Of a stretch of DNA of 12,180 bases, positions 5,974-12,180 are shown in pieces (within the stretch, counting starts at the first letter, position 1; each line of letters begins with the position of its first letter). The notes under the pieces are model-generated. The model was given only the letters and a program-made list of their open reading frames with translations, did not search any database and was not told the origin of the DNA. The stretch spans positions 1 through 12,180 of the forward strand of contig JAUNKI010000048.1 of assembly GCA_030532815.1 (NCBI GenBank). The letters are read 5' to 3'. The translations under genes and the position numbers were made by a program. Source of the DNA: Leptotrichiaceae bacterium. GTDB taxonomy: Bacteria > Fusobacteriota > Fusobacteriia > Fusobacteriales > Leptotrichiaceae.

Positions 5974-8214
5974 TTAACCGCCTTTCTTAGCATTCTGTAT
6001 TTTATATAAATCTCTTATCCGTGTATTTTCATTTATTCCGTTAACGGAAATTTTATTCCCGTTAAGTATTATTTCCAAATTGTTCGTAGTTTTATTCTGG
6101 ATATATCTGTCTTTTATATCTCTGAACATTTCCATAATTCCCGTTTTCTTCTGACTTTCCAGGATTGCAGCTCTTTTTGCTTCAAACAGGTTTGCTCTTT
6201 TTATTTCAGAAGTTATATCGTATCCGGTTTTTTTGAGAACATCCTGTAAATTTTCTATCGCCGATACTATTATTTTATTTTCTTCCTTAGCTTTAGCATC
6301 TTTTTCTCTTTGTTTACTTCCTGTATCTTTTTTAGGAGGAGCACTTCTGTTACTTACCGAATTACCGCCGATATTTTTTTTCATATTTTTATAAGGATCC
6401 GTCTTTTTATCTTTTTCATTTTTATTATTCGGAAATTCTTTTCTGTCCTTTCCTGTATTTCCTGCTTCAGAATACTGTCTTATTTCCTCTTTTCTCTTTT
6501 CCTTATTATTATCTAAGTTATCGGCATAACCTTTAGTATTTTTACTTTTTTCTCTTACCCGCTTTGCTTCTTCTTTTGCAATACCTCCTACTAAATCCCC
6601 CATTCCGAAAGGTAGCTTCGAAAACATATCTCCTATTTTATCTATTCCGTCTGCAAACAGATTGAGTATATATGCAACTGCCCTTGCCGAAGCGGACATT
6701 ATAGTATCAAAAATATTTAAAACTATATTTTTCAGCTGTTCAAATCCTTCTGCCGCTCTCGGAATATTTCCGGTAAATAATGCTACAATAATATCTACAA
6801 CTACTGAAATAAATTCCTGTGTCATTCCTATGGAAAGCATTATTCCTTCACACAGAAAATTCCATACTTCTAAAAGTATCGGAACAACTTCTTCGGAAAC
6901 AAAGATCATTAATCCATTGAAATCTTCCGTTATTCCATCCAGAATATCCTGCACCGATACACTTACTCCAATCCATTCCAGAAATCCGTCAATTATTGAA
7001 AATATGTAACTGTTTCCTGTTGTAAGCCCGTTCCATAAATCTATTATTATGGCAGTTAATATTGCTATCTTTGCTATTAACACAAGCACCGGAACACTTA
7101 TTGCCGTTAATATCGGAGCAACTACTGATGCCGCCGTTGAAAGTCCTCCCAAAACAGCAATAACCATTCCTATAATACCCGTCAGTTCGGAATTTTCTTC
7201 CGCCCATTTCTGAAAAGCTTCCAGAAGATTCTGCACAACATTTAAAACAGGAGATAAATACTTTTCTATTTTTTCAAAAAAAGTTATTTTTATATTTGTT
7301 ATTGTATCGGAAATACTTTTCACTATACTGTTAAAATCTCCGGATGATTTTTCGGCTTCTTCTATTACTCCGGGCAGGCGTCCTAAGCTCGCCATATAAT
7401 TATATATATCCTGCTCATTTTTCTTTACTTTGGTCGATACTCCGTTAAATGTGTATATCCATGAGTCTCCTGCATCTTTGGCAGTTACTCCGAATTGTTT
7501 CAGCCCTTCATTTTCTCCTTTAACTGCATCCGTGACTGCTCCTATCCATTGTCCCAAATCCTTTTTCTGAGCTTTTGCCATATTGTTAAATTGAAGCATT
7601 TCCTCTTTAGTCGGCTTTAATCCGTTATTTATAAGTTCATTGAATGCCAATCCTGTTTCATCCATTCCGAGGTTGGCTTCTCTTGCAGTTTCCCTTATAA
7701 TGTTCATCAAACCTGAAGCTTCCGCATCTTCTCCGAGAGAATTACTCAGCATTGTTTTTAGTTCCTGAAATTTCCCTCCTACACTGAGTATTTCTTTGGC
7801 AAAACCAGTCGGTATGGCTTTCGATATTTTCTTTGCAAATTTTCCTGCCTTTTCAAATTTTCCCTGATTTTCATTTCCTGAATCTTCCTGTTCAGAATCA
7901 GAAGATGCTTCTGATGTTTTCTTTGTTCTTTTTTTAATCTTTCCTCCGAATGCTTTCTGAATAAAATTATCCGGCACAATTTTCGGAATTTTTCCCTTTT
8001 GTTCAAATTGAACAGGAACTTTTACTTTTTTGGATATTTCTTTTTTTAACTTATGAATGTTTTTGTACCCTTTAGGATTAAGCTCAACATTAACTTTGAT
8101 ATTGGTTTTCAATCTTTTTTCTATTGTCCTTTTTATCGTACTGAGCAGACTCTCCAATCCTTTAAAATCAGCTTCGAAACCAATTTCTGCCTTTATATTC
8201 TGATTTTCCGCCAT
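5974..8214 (-). CDS. tail tape measure protein
   Basis: The longest gene (746 residues). It sets tail length and is threaded through the tube. The N-terminus up to about 160 is basic and rich in Lys, with an acidic Ser/Glu patch near 100-115. Residues 160-335 are helical (MNIIRETAREANLGMDETGL, then LGQWIGAVTDAVKG). A strongly hydrophobic membrane-like stretch runs from about 345 to 395 (VIAVLGGLSTAASVVAPILT), with further hydrophobic helices at 440-515. A very charged Lys/Glu/Asn linker spans 548-660 before a compact C-terminal part. At about 1.5 Å per residue the tail would be near 110 nm, a rule-of-thumb estimate. AGGAG precedes the ATG and overlaps the chaperone extension stop. The position right after the chaperone pair is canonical. 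Confidence 0.93.
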   Translation of the reverse strand: MAENQNIKAEIGFEADFKGLESLLSTIKRTIEKRLKTNIKVNVELNPKGYKNIHKLKKEISKKVKVPVQFEQKGKIPKIVPDNFIQKAFGGKIKKRTKKTSEASSDSEQEDSGNENQGKFEKAGKFAKKISKAIPTGFAKEILSVGGKFQELKTMLSNSLGEDAEASGLMNIIRETAREANLGMDETGLAFNELINNGLKPTKEEMLQFNNMAKAQKKDLGQWIGAVTDAVKGENEGLKQFGVTAKDAGDSWIYTFNGVSTKVKKNEQDIYNYMASLGRLPGVIEEAEKSSGDFNSIVKSISDTITNIKITFFEKIEKYLSPVLNVVQNLLEAFQKWAEENSELTGIIGMVIAVLGGLSTAASVVAPILTAISVPVLVLIAKIAILTAIIIDLWNGLTTGNSYIFSIIDGFLEWIGVSVSVQDILDGITEDFNGLMIFVSEEVVPILLEVWNFLCEGIMLSIGMTQEFISVVVDIIVALFTGNIPRAAEGFEQLKNIVLNIFDTIMSASARAVAYILNLFADGIDKIGDMFSKLPFGMGDLVGGIAKEEAKRVREKSKNTKGYADNLDNNKEKRKEEIRQYSEAGNTGKDRKEFPNNKNEKDKKTDPYKNMKKNIGGNSVSNRSAPPKKDTGSKQREKDAKAKEENKIIVSAIENLQDVLKKTGYDITSEIKRANLFEAKRAAILESQKKTGIMEMFRDIKDRYIQNKTTNNLEIILNGNKISVNGINENTRIRDLYKIQNAKKGG

Positions 8215-8223
8215 ATAAAACTC

Positions 8224-8809
8224 CTACCTTAACCTATTCTTCAAATGCTCTCTTAAAAATGCCGTTGTCTGAGCAATCTGAAATTCACTCCAAGTATCTT
8301 CAATTTCGTAAGGGTTTAAGCCGAACTCAAACCCTATTACATGTGATGCATAACTTCTATAATCCATTTCTGAAAAATGTTTATTGTAATTAATGTACCC
8401 ATCACTTTTTAGAAAAACTGGGAGACACTGAAATTTCAGCGGCAAATCCTATTAAATGGAACAGACCGTCAAATGTCAGTTTATCTATTTCAGTACTTGA
8501 AATCTGAAATAATTCCTGAGTTATATCTATAAGATCATTTATTTCCTGTCCGTCTCCTATTGTAAGAGTATCTCCATTTAACAGTCCCGAAACTTTGGAT
8601 ATAAACCCTGTCAGCTTTCTTGCGAGAGGGGTAATCAGCTGAATTGACACAATACTTTTTTCTCCGTCATTTCCTAATCCTTCCAGATAAAGTGTATAAG
8701 CTTTGTTAGGTAATCCGAAAAACTTTCTTTCTCCTTTAAAAGATTTGGCAACAGGCTCTTTTCCCGGCTCCAACTGTACAAATTCATTTCCGTTATTTTT
8801 TTTATCCAT
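8224..8809 (-). CDS. tail assembly chaperone, frameshifted long form (G-T fusion)
   Basis: The downstream frame (open from 8447 to the TAG at 8224) encodes a helical segment, YRSYASHVIGFEFGLNPYEI followed by EDTWSEFQIAQTTAFLREHL. This has the look of the T-type extensions made by frameshifting in tailed phages. It has no good start of its own. Its first start-like codon is a TTG at 8445 with no ribosome site, and the inner ATG at 8367 also lacks one. The span 8809-8224 is 586 nt, so joining the frames needs a net +1 (194 residues) or -2 shift, not -1. The shift must occur between 8447 and 8405. Near the zero-frame stop, UUU-UCU-AAA-AAG-UGA gives two sites where the P-site tRNA re-pairs perfectly in +1 (UUU onto UUU, AAA onto AAA). 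Confidence 0.75.
8402..8809 (-). CDS. tail assembly chaperone, short form (lambda G / P2 E-like; XkdN type)
   Basis: A 135-residue protein with AAAGGAG 7 nt before the ATG. It would coat the tape measure during tail assembly and is not expected in the mature particle. It is an alpha/beta protein with a segment around GERKFFGLPNKAYTLYLEGL and a helical C-terminus (IDLIDITQELFQISSTEIDK, then LTFDGLFHLIGFAAEI). It stops at TGA (8402-8404), while a second frame carrying a conserved-looking helical extension overlaps its last codons. Position between the tube and tape measure genes is diagnostic even though the sequences of these chaperones vary widely. Confidence 0.82.
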   Translation of the reverse strand: MDKKNNGNEFVQLEPGKEPVAKSFKGERKFFGLPNKAYTLYLEGLGNDGEKSIVSIQLITPLARKLTGFISKVSGLLNGDTLTIGDGQEINDLIDITQELFQISSTEIDKLTFDGLFHLIGFAAEISVSPSFSKK

Positions 8810-8832
8810 GTTTCATCTCCTTTATATTCTAT

Positions 8833-9255
8833 TTATATTTTCTTTTCTGTTCTTGTCCCTGCTATTGAAAATGTATTTTTAGGTGCATCTGCTGCCAGCA
8901 TTCCTTCTGCAGACAGTTCCGTCATGACATTTCCATCTTCATAATAAGTAATAACTTCTTCACCGTCAATTTTTTCATGTGTTTCAAAACTTAAAGCAGG
9001 GTAGTCATTGCTTTTTAAAAATTCCAAGTACGATAAAACCCTTTTCATAGCTTTGGAAGTAGGCGGTATGGCAAATGTCAGTTTATATGGAACATCTCCC
9101 ATAATTGAGTATATACCCTTACCTCTCGTCGTACTTCTACGGGTAGTCTTGTCTCCCAGTGCTTCAATGCTTATTGCATCTTCATCAAGTTCATCTATTA
9201 TAAGTTCTCTGCCGTTAGCAGTAATTTTTACATATCCTTTTCTTAAATAAGCCAT
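8833..9255 (-). CDS. tail tube protein (contractile tail, XkdM / FII role)
   Basis: A 140-residue all-beta-looking protein between sheath and chaperone, the usual site and size of the tube subunit. It opens MAYLRKGYVKITANGRELII and continues ISIEALGDKTTRRSTTRGKG with a basic, Thr/Arg-rich loop. A core strand set (YKLTFAIPPTSKAMKRVLSY) follows, and it closes FSIAGTRTEKKI. Stacked hexamers would line the lumen through which DNA and the tape measure pass. A strong AGGAGGG site lies 7 nt before the ATG, and the gap from the sheath gene is 12 nt. Both suit a highly expressed structural protein. Assigned by position, size and overall pattern, not by a unique motif. Confidence 0.82.
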   Translation of the reverse strand: MAYLRKGYVKITANGRELIIDELDEDAISIEALGDKTTRRSTTRGKGIYSIMGDVPYKLTFAIPPTSKAMKRVLSYLEFLKSNDYPALSFETHEKIDGEEVITYYEDGNVMTELSAEGMLAADAPKNTFSIAGTRTEKKI

Positions 9256-9267
9256 TTATATTCCCTC

Positions 9268-10335
9268 CTAATTTCCTTTTTCCGAATTTAATTTTACAGC
9301 TACCTTTGATTTAACAATTGCCCCTTGGAACCAGCATTTATATTCTATTTCAGCTTCTCTGCTGTTAAGGGATACGACTTTTACTTCAAAGGCTTTTTCC
9401 CCGTTCATAAGTAAATCTTCCTTATTGTAAATTATTCCTCTGTCTGCAAATTCCTTAAGTATTTCAATTCCTTTGGACACCAATAGAGATTTACCGAAAT
9501 CATTTGCAGGCAGTTTTTCTCCCAGAGTATTTTTCTCAACTATATATTTTGTCATATATACTCTCATATATTCATCAATAGCTATTGATGCAACCGAATA
9601 ATCAAACCATGTAGTTCCGTCAGTTGCTTTTCCGTAATAAGGAATAACCATCTGATCTTCTTCTGTTACAAGATTTACTCCTGTATCTGATATTCTTTGA
9701 GTCCCTACGAGTTTAAGTTTTTCACTTTCGCTGAATGTTGAACCTGTCAGACCGTTTAATTTTATTGCTGCAAAAGGAACCGATCCCGGAAAGAAATCTT
9801 TTACTGTTGCCGTTAAATTACTTACCTGACCTTCTTTCTTATCTGTAGCAATATAAAATGCTGAAGCGATAGGATTTTCTTTTGCTATTTTCAAATTTAC
9901 CTCTGTTGTAAAGTTCTGAGCTCCCTGTAATAATGTCACATAGTTTACAGTCGTTCCTTTAAGAAAATCCACAATTTCCTTAACTTCCCCTTCTTCATTT
10001 ATAGTTGCCAGCGTATAAAACCATTTTCCACGAAATCTTACATCCAGTCCTTCCAGTATTTTCGTATAAGTAACTGACGGAGTATCTTCTCCGTAAACCC
10101 ATATGTAATCAGGTTTCGGATTTGCACCGAAATAATCCTTTATTAATGCTGTTTCCTTTGCATCATCATCGTAACCCAGCTCTTTAAATTCGGCTACTCC
10201 CGTGATTGCTTTCGGTAAATTGTTTTCATTGATTGTCTTGCCTTTCACAACAAACAGGACACTTGAAAAATCCCTTATTGTTAAAGATAAAGCTGCATTT
10301 ATTGCTTGAATACTTACTATTGCATTTCTTGACAT
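9268..10335 (-). CDS. tail sheath protein (DUF3383-like)
   Basis: A 355-residue contractile sheath protein that surrounds the tube and drives it through the envelope on contraction. The N-terminus (SRNAIVSIQAINAALSLTIR) would supply the linking arm. The middle has the sheath-like element KWFYTLATINEEGEVKEIVD, and GLTG at 195-198 precedes FSESEKLKLV. The C-terminal half has GTTWFDYSVASIAIDEYM (240-257) and the closing strands AEIEYKCWFQGAIVKSKVAV. These fit the DUF3383 branch of sheath proteins rather than the P2 FI branch. AAGGAGG precedes the ATG, and the previous gene's stop is 2 nt upstream. Its presence is the main proof that the tail is contractile. Confidence 0.88.
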   Translation of the reverse strand: MSRNAIVSIQAINAALSLTIRDFSSVLFVVKGKTINENNLPKAITGVAEFKELGYDDDAKETALIKDYFGANPKPDYIWVYGEDTPSVTYTKILEGLDVRFRGKWFYTLATINEEGEVKEIVDFLKGTTVNYVTLLQGAQNFTTEVNLKIAKENPIASAFYIATDKKEGQVSNLTATVKDFFPGSVPFAAIKLNGLTGSTFSESEKLKLVGTQRISDTGVNLVTEEDQMVIPYYGKATDGTTWFDYSVASIAIDEYMRVYMTKYIVEKNTLGEKLPANDFGKSLLVSKGIEILKEFADRGIIYNKEDLLMNGEKAFEVKVVSLNSREAEIEYKCWFQGAIVKSKVAVKLNSEKGN

Positions 10336-10337
10336 TT

Positions 10338-11252
10338 TTAGTCCTCCTTATTTTTTAATTTTCCCGTTAAATTTATTCTTTCGATATAATCATTTCTGAA
10401 GTTGTATATTGTATCTGCGGTAAATTCGAGGCTATACACCTTTTCATTTAAAATTTTATCGTTCATTACAACTTCATTTTCAGATAATAGGTTTAAATTC
10501 TGTATTTCAAAATCTTTTATATGTTCAAAGCGGAATGAAGTATCTTTCAGTATGTGTTCAAATATTACATTTTTGCTTAAAACAAGATCCAAATCAGTAT
10601 CCGAAAACTTTCCGTAATATTTAATTACCGCCCTGTAACTCTTTTTTATTTTTACTTCATTTTCGTAATTTCCTTCATCTTCCAAAATATCAACAAAACT
10701 TGTAAAATCATTCATTTTTCCTATTTGAGTAATTTCATAAGTTAAAAATGACCTGTCGCAGTTTCTAAAATATTCATTTTGAAAAAATCCCGAATAGACA
10801 ACCGCTTCAATGTCCAGTCTATTAAACAAGGCATAAAACAGATTATTCAGTTCCGTCTTATACTTGTCAAATCCGATATTTTGAAAGTATCCGATCAGGT
10901 AAAATACACAGTAATGCCCTGTTTCTTCATTTATTTCGTAACAATCGGTAATTTCATATTTTTTCCCGTCTATTTCAAGAAGATCCCTATTATTGATTGT
11001 TATTGTTTCCTCATCATTATTGATATCAGACCCTGTTACAGGAATTTTTATCTTTCCTTTAAATTTTTTCACTGTCTGTGTGTTTTCCGCCTTTGTTTCC
11101 GATGAACCGTCCAGCTGATTGCTTATACGAGCTTTCACTTTATACTCTTTAAAATTTTTAGAAATTATTCCTGAAATATTTTTTACGGCAGTTAATTTAA
11201 AAAACTTATATTCTTTTTCCTTTGAATACAAAATTGTGTTTTCTTTTTCCAT
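10338..11252 (-). CDS. neck / tail-terminator protein candidate, possibly a two-domain fusion
   Basis: A protein of 304 residues if begun at ATG 11252, which lies 5 nt from AAAGGTG. An in-frame GTG at 11258 lies inside that site and is rejected. It sits just before the sheath gene, where the tail terminator or neck protein belongs. Residues about 135-304 (LNNLFYALFNRLDIEAVVYS, SFLTYEITQIG, SYRAVIKYYGK, then VYSLEFTADTIYNF and ERINLTG) follow the general pattern of neck-terminator proteins that accompany DUF3383-type sheaths. The first about 130 residues (KARISNQLDG, then ITINNRDLLEIDGKKYEITD) look like a small beta-barrel head-closure protein. The two parts may be a fusion of what are usually separate genes. 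Coding is certain; function is inferred. Confidence 0.6.
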   Translation of the reverse strand: MEKENTILYSKEKEYKFFKLTAVKNISGIISKNFKEYKVKARISNQLDGSSETKAENTQTVKKFKGKIKIPVTGSDINNDEETITINNRDLLEIDGKKYEITDCYEINEETGHYCVFYLIGYFQNIGFDKYKTELNNLFYALFNRLDIEAVVYSGFFQNEYFRNCDRSFLTYEITQIGKMNDFTSFVDILEDEGNYENEVKIKKSYRAVIKYYGKFSDTDLDLVLSKNVIFEHILKDTSFRFEHIKDFEIQNLNLLSENEVVMNDKILNEKVYSLEFTADTIYNFRNDYIERINLTGKLKNKED

Positions 11253-11258
11253 ATTCAC

Positions 11259-11386
11259 CTTTCTATCAGTACTGTATAGCGGAACTTAAGGTTGTAAATA
11301 CTTTATATTCTGAAAAATCCCGTTTCCGGTTTTTCAAATTTTTTTAATACTTTCTGTTATTTCTTACCTTAATTACTGATTTACAT
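11259..11386. other. 128-nt intergenic stretch, no gene seen
   Basis: AT-rich spacer between the small 62-codon gene and the neck gene. The minus strand has stops in all frames. An imperfect hairpin lies around 11312-11335 (GAAAAA...TTTTTC with CC...GG inside). It is followed on the plus strand, not the minus strand, by a T-run, so it is unlikely to end the tail transcript. This is the largest gap between consecutive tail-operon genes apart from the toxin-antitoxin site. Confidence 0.4.
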
Positions 11387-11575
11387 TTAAACAAAATTTT
11401 TATTTTTTCCTTTCTTTCCCTTAATTGTTTTAATCTTTCCGTTACTTTGAGCAATTATTCTTTCCATTCTCAAATCCGGATTTTCTATTTCAATTATTCC
11501 CGCTTCGTCATACTTTATCGTTTCTCCTGTTTGAAATAAGGTCAGAATCAACGGTTCCTTAATTTCTATTTTCAT
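11387..11575 (-). CDS. small hypothetical protein, first gene of the visible tail operon
   Basis: A 62-residue protein with a strong AGGAGG 4-5 nt before its ATG. The sequence begins MKIEIKEPLILTLFQTGETI, then has a strand-rich acidic middle (KYDEAGIIEIENPDLRMERI) and a very basic end (KTIKGKKGKNKNFV). No membrane segment, signal or cysteine pair is visible. I do not recognise a family. Position upstream of the neck gene suggests a small structural or assembly role, such as head-tail joining, but this is guesswork. The quality of the ribosome site and the uniform strand make it very likely a real gene. Confidence 0.7.
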   Translation of the reverse strand: MKIEIKEPLILTLFQTGETIKYDEAGIIEIENPDLRMERIIAQSNGKIKTIKGKKGKNKNFV

Positions 11576-11602
11576 AAATCCTCCTAACTGAAAAATGTAA
11601 AT

Positions 11603-11626
11603 ATCTGACGTTTTTTATTATCAGAT
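11603..11626. repeat. short inverted repeat upstream of the 62-codon gene
   Basis: Perfect 6-bp arms ATCTGA (11603-11608) and TCAGAT (11621-11626) with a 12-nt AT-rich loop. On the plus strand a T-rich run follows, as in a weak terminator. On the minus strand it lies just past a candidate -10 box and could be an operator or a 5' leader hairpin. Confidence 0.35.
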
Positions 11627-11637
11627 TATTTTTCCTA

Positions 11638-11669
11638 ATTATACTGTTAAAGCATAGTCGAATAGTCAA
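11638..11669 (-). promoter_or_regulatory. candidate promoter for the tail genes (long spacer)
   Basis: TTGACT (11669-11664) and a perfect TATAAT (11643-11638) occur on the minus strand upstream of the 62-codon gene. The spacer is 20 nt, longer than the usual 16-18, so the pair may not function together. The -10 box alone, with the TAGG that follows, could serve an activator-dependent late promoter. Confidence 0.3.
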
Positions 11670-11788
11670 TGGCACTTTTCTGCTACAAAAATTGCCTTTT
11701 TATGTCCCGTCAAGGTATTTTTATTATATTCTGTTTCATTACTTCTCCTTTCCTGATGAAGTTTTATGACTTCCGCCGATAATCCTTC
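11666..11788 (-). pseudogene. possible gene remnant or tiny ORF (40 codons, no start)
   Basis: After a TGA at 11789-11791 one minus-strand frame stays open for 40 residues to a TGA at 11666. The peptide (LSAEVIKLHQERR, then LTGHKKAIFVAEKCH) has a more protein-like composition than the surrounding AT-rich sequence. There is no ATG or GTG; the only start-like codon is a TTG late in the frame. In another frame the same stretch holds AGGAAAGGAG followed by ATG, but that reading stops after 9 codons. It may be the 3' end of a decayed gene. I do not recognise it. Confidence 0.3.
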
Positions 11789-12070
11789 TCATATATTTTT
11801 ATTAATTTTTAAATTTTACTAATAAATTAGGTAATTTTACCGTTCTAAATACAATTCGGTAATTTTTCAAATATTTTTTACATTCCGTATTTGTTGAATA
11901 TCCGTTATTCTTTATATTATTTTCAGTATTATTTATATTGATTTCGTAATTTAATTAAAAGCCGTTATTATTTTCATAACTGTACAATTATTTAAATTTA
12001 CCTTATAAAACTTACGCTGTTTCTCTTTTAATGAAATGACAGTATATATTTGTTTTATTTTTCAAATGCT

Positions 12071-12123
12071 GAAAATAAAGAAAAAGCGAACCTGATACGC
12101 ATTACTGCGTAACAGATCCGCTT
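12071..12123 (-). terminator. strong Rho-independent terminator for an upstream transcript
   Basis: On the minus strand, arms 12123-12107 and 12100-12084 (17 nt each) pair at 16 of 17 positions, counting two G-U wobbles, with one T-T mismatch and a 6-nt AGTAAT loop. TTTCTTTATTTT follows at once. The wobbles pair only in minus-strand RNA, so the hairpin is built for minus-strand transcription. It probably ends a transcript from genes beyond the right edge, separating them from the tail genes. Confidence 0.8.
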
Positions 12124-12140
12124 GGGATTCTCCGAATAAA

Positions 12141-12163
12141 AAGTAAAATTCACATTTATACTT
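12141..12163 (-). terminator. weak second hairpin just upstream
   Basis: AAGTA-AAAT (12141-12149) pairs with ATTT-A-TACTT (12154-12163) with one bulged A and a TCAC loop. On the minus strand TTTTTATT follows. The AT-rich stem would be weak. With the larger hairpin about 20 nt downstream it may form a tandem terminator. Confidence 0.35.
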
Positions 12164-12171
12164 ACCTATAT

Positions 12172-12177
12172 ATTATA
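12172..12177 (-). promoter_or_regulatory. possible -10 box at the window edge
   Basis: A perfect TATAAT on the minus strand about 50 nt before the large terminator hairpin. Any -35 element would lie outside the window. If active it would drive only a transcript of roughly 90 nt ending at the terminator. In such AT-rich DNA a chance match is likely. Confidence 0.15.
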
Positions 12178-12180
12178 GTT

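Larger units (their letters stand above)
11576..12083. other. about 500 nt without a recognisable gene
   Basis: Extremely AT-rich sequence upstream of the tail genes. The minus strand has only short open stretches without good starts. One of about 50 codons ends near 11803 and another of about 36 codons ends near 11960; both could be remnants or chance. Nested short repeats lie at 11830-11862. GGTAATTTTACC (11830-11841) is palindromic, and its TTACCG half recurs inverted as CGGTAA at 11857-11862, which could bind a regulator. No RNA gene, tRNA or CRISPR array was seen. Confidence 0.5.

Noticed and set aside
6662..7009. Plus-strand open frame of 115 codons
   Set aside because: Antisense to the tape measure gene; no start signal or recognisable protein.
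6989..8006. Two minus-strand frames (6989-7207 and 7779-8006) within the tape measure gene
   Set aside because: Alternative-frame shadows rich in Gly/Cys/Asn or Lys/Arg, with no ribosome site. The main frame is unbroken over 746 codons.
8224..8445. Independent gene for the chaperone extension starting at TTG 8445
   Set aside because: No ribosome site, and the overlap geometry with the preceding gene fits a programmed frameshift. Annotated as the long form instead.
10779..11105. Plus-strand open frame of 108 codons
   Set aside because: Antisense to the neck gene; no ribosome site.
11636..11671. tmRNA-like tag reading ending YALTV followed by a stop on the minus strand
   Set aside because: No tRNA-like acceptor or T-arm sequence, and the tag ending is not the usual ALAA; a coincidence.

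Overview
The window is very AT-rich (roughly 30% G+C by eye). Nearly every convincing gene lies on the minus strand, each with a strong AGGAGG-type ribosome binding site. It is the tail and baseplate part of the late operon of a contractile-tailed (myovirus-type) phage, prophage or phage-tail-like particle. The base composition, AAA/ATA/AGA-rich codons and protein style suggest a low-GC host such as a fusobacterium (Leptotrichia/Sebaldella-like) or a low-GC Firmicute. I cannot fix the host from the sequence. No head, lysis, integrase or replication genes are present, so the window alone cannot tell a phage from a tailocin.

Transcription runs from high to low coordinates. The right end (about 11576-12180) has no long gene. 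It holds a strong minus-strand terminator hairpin (12084-12123), several short inverted repeats, a candidate promoter and a few short open frames that may be remnants. Then come a 62-codon protein, a neck/tail-terminator candidate, the tail sheath, the tail tube, a tail assembly chaperone with a frameshifted extension, the tape measure, a Dit-like protein, a small baseplate-plug-like protein, the D-type hub, the spike, the gp25-like wedge, the J-like wedge, the I-like protein and the start of a tail fibre gene that runs off the left edge. This order matches PBSX and P2-like tail modules. Most neighbours overlap by 1-20 nt or are a few nt apart, as in one translationally coupled operon.

The exception is a 609-bp block (2858-3466) between the spike and gp25 genes. 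It carries a ribbon-helix-helix antitoxin and a RelE/ParE-type toxin. The pair has its own near-consensus promoter, an operator-like palindrome over the -10 box and its own terminator. The block is bracketed by copies of one palindromic sequence in inverted orientation (13 bp identical, about 27 bp similar). It looks like a self-contained addiction cassette inserted into the tail operon, and it is the most unusual thing in the window.

The second point of note is the chaperone pair at 8224-8809. Its frame relationship excludes the usual -1 slip and requires +1 (or -2). A UUU-UCU-AAA-AAG-UGA stretch beside the zero-frame stop is a good +1 candidate.
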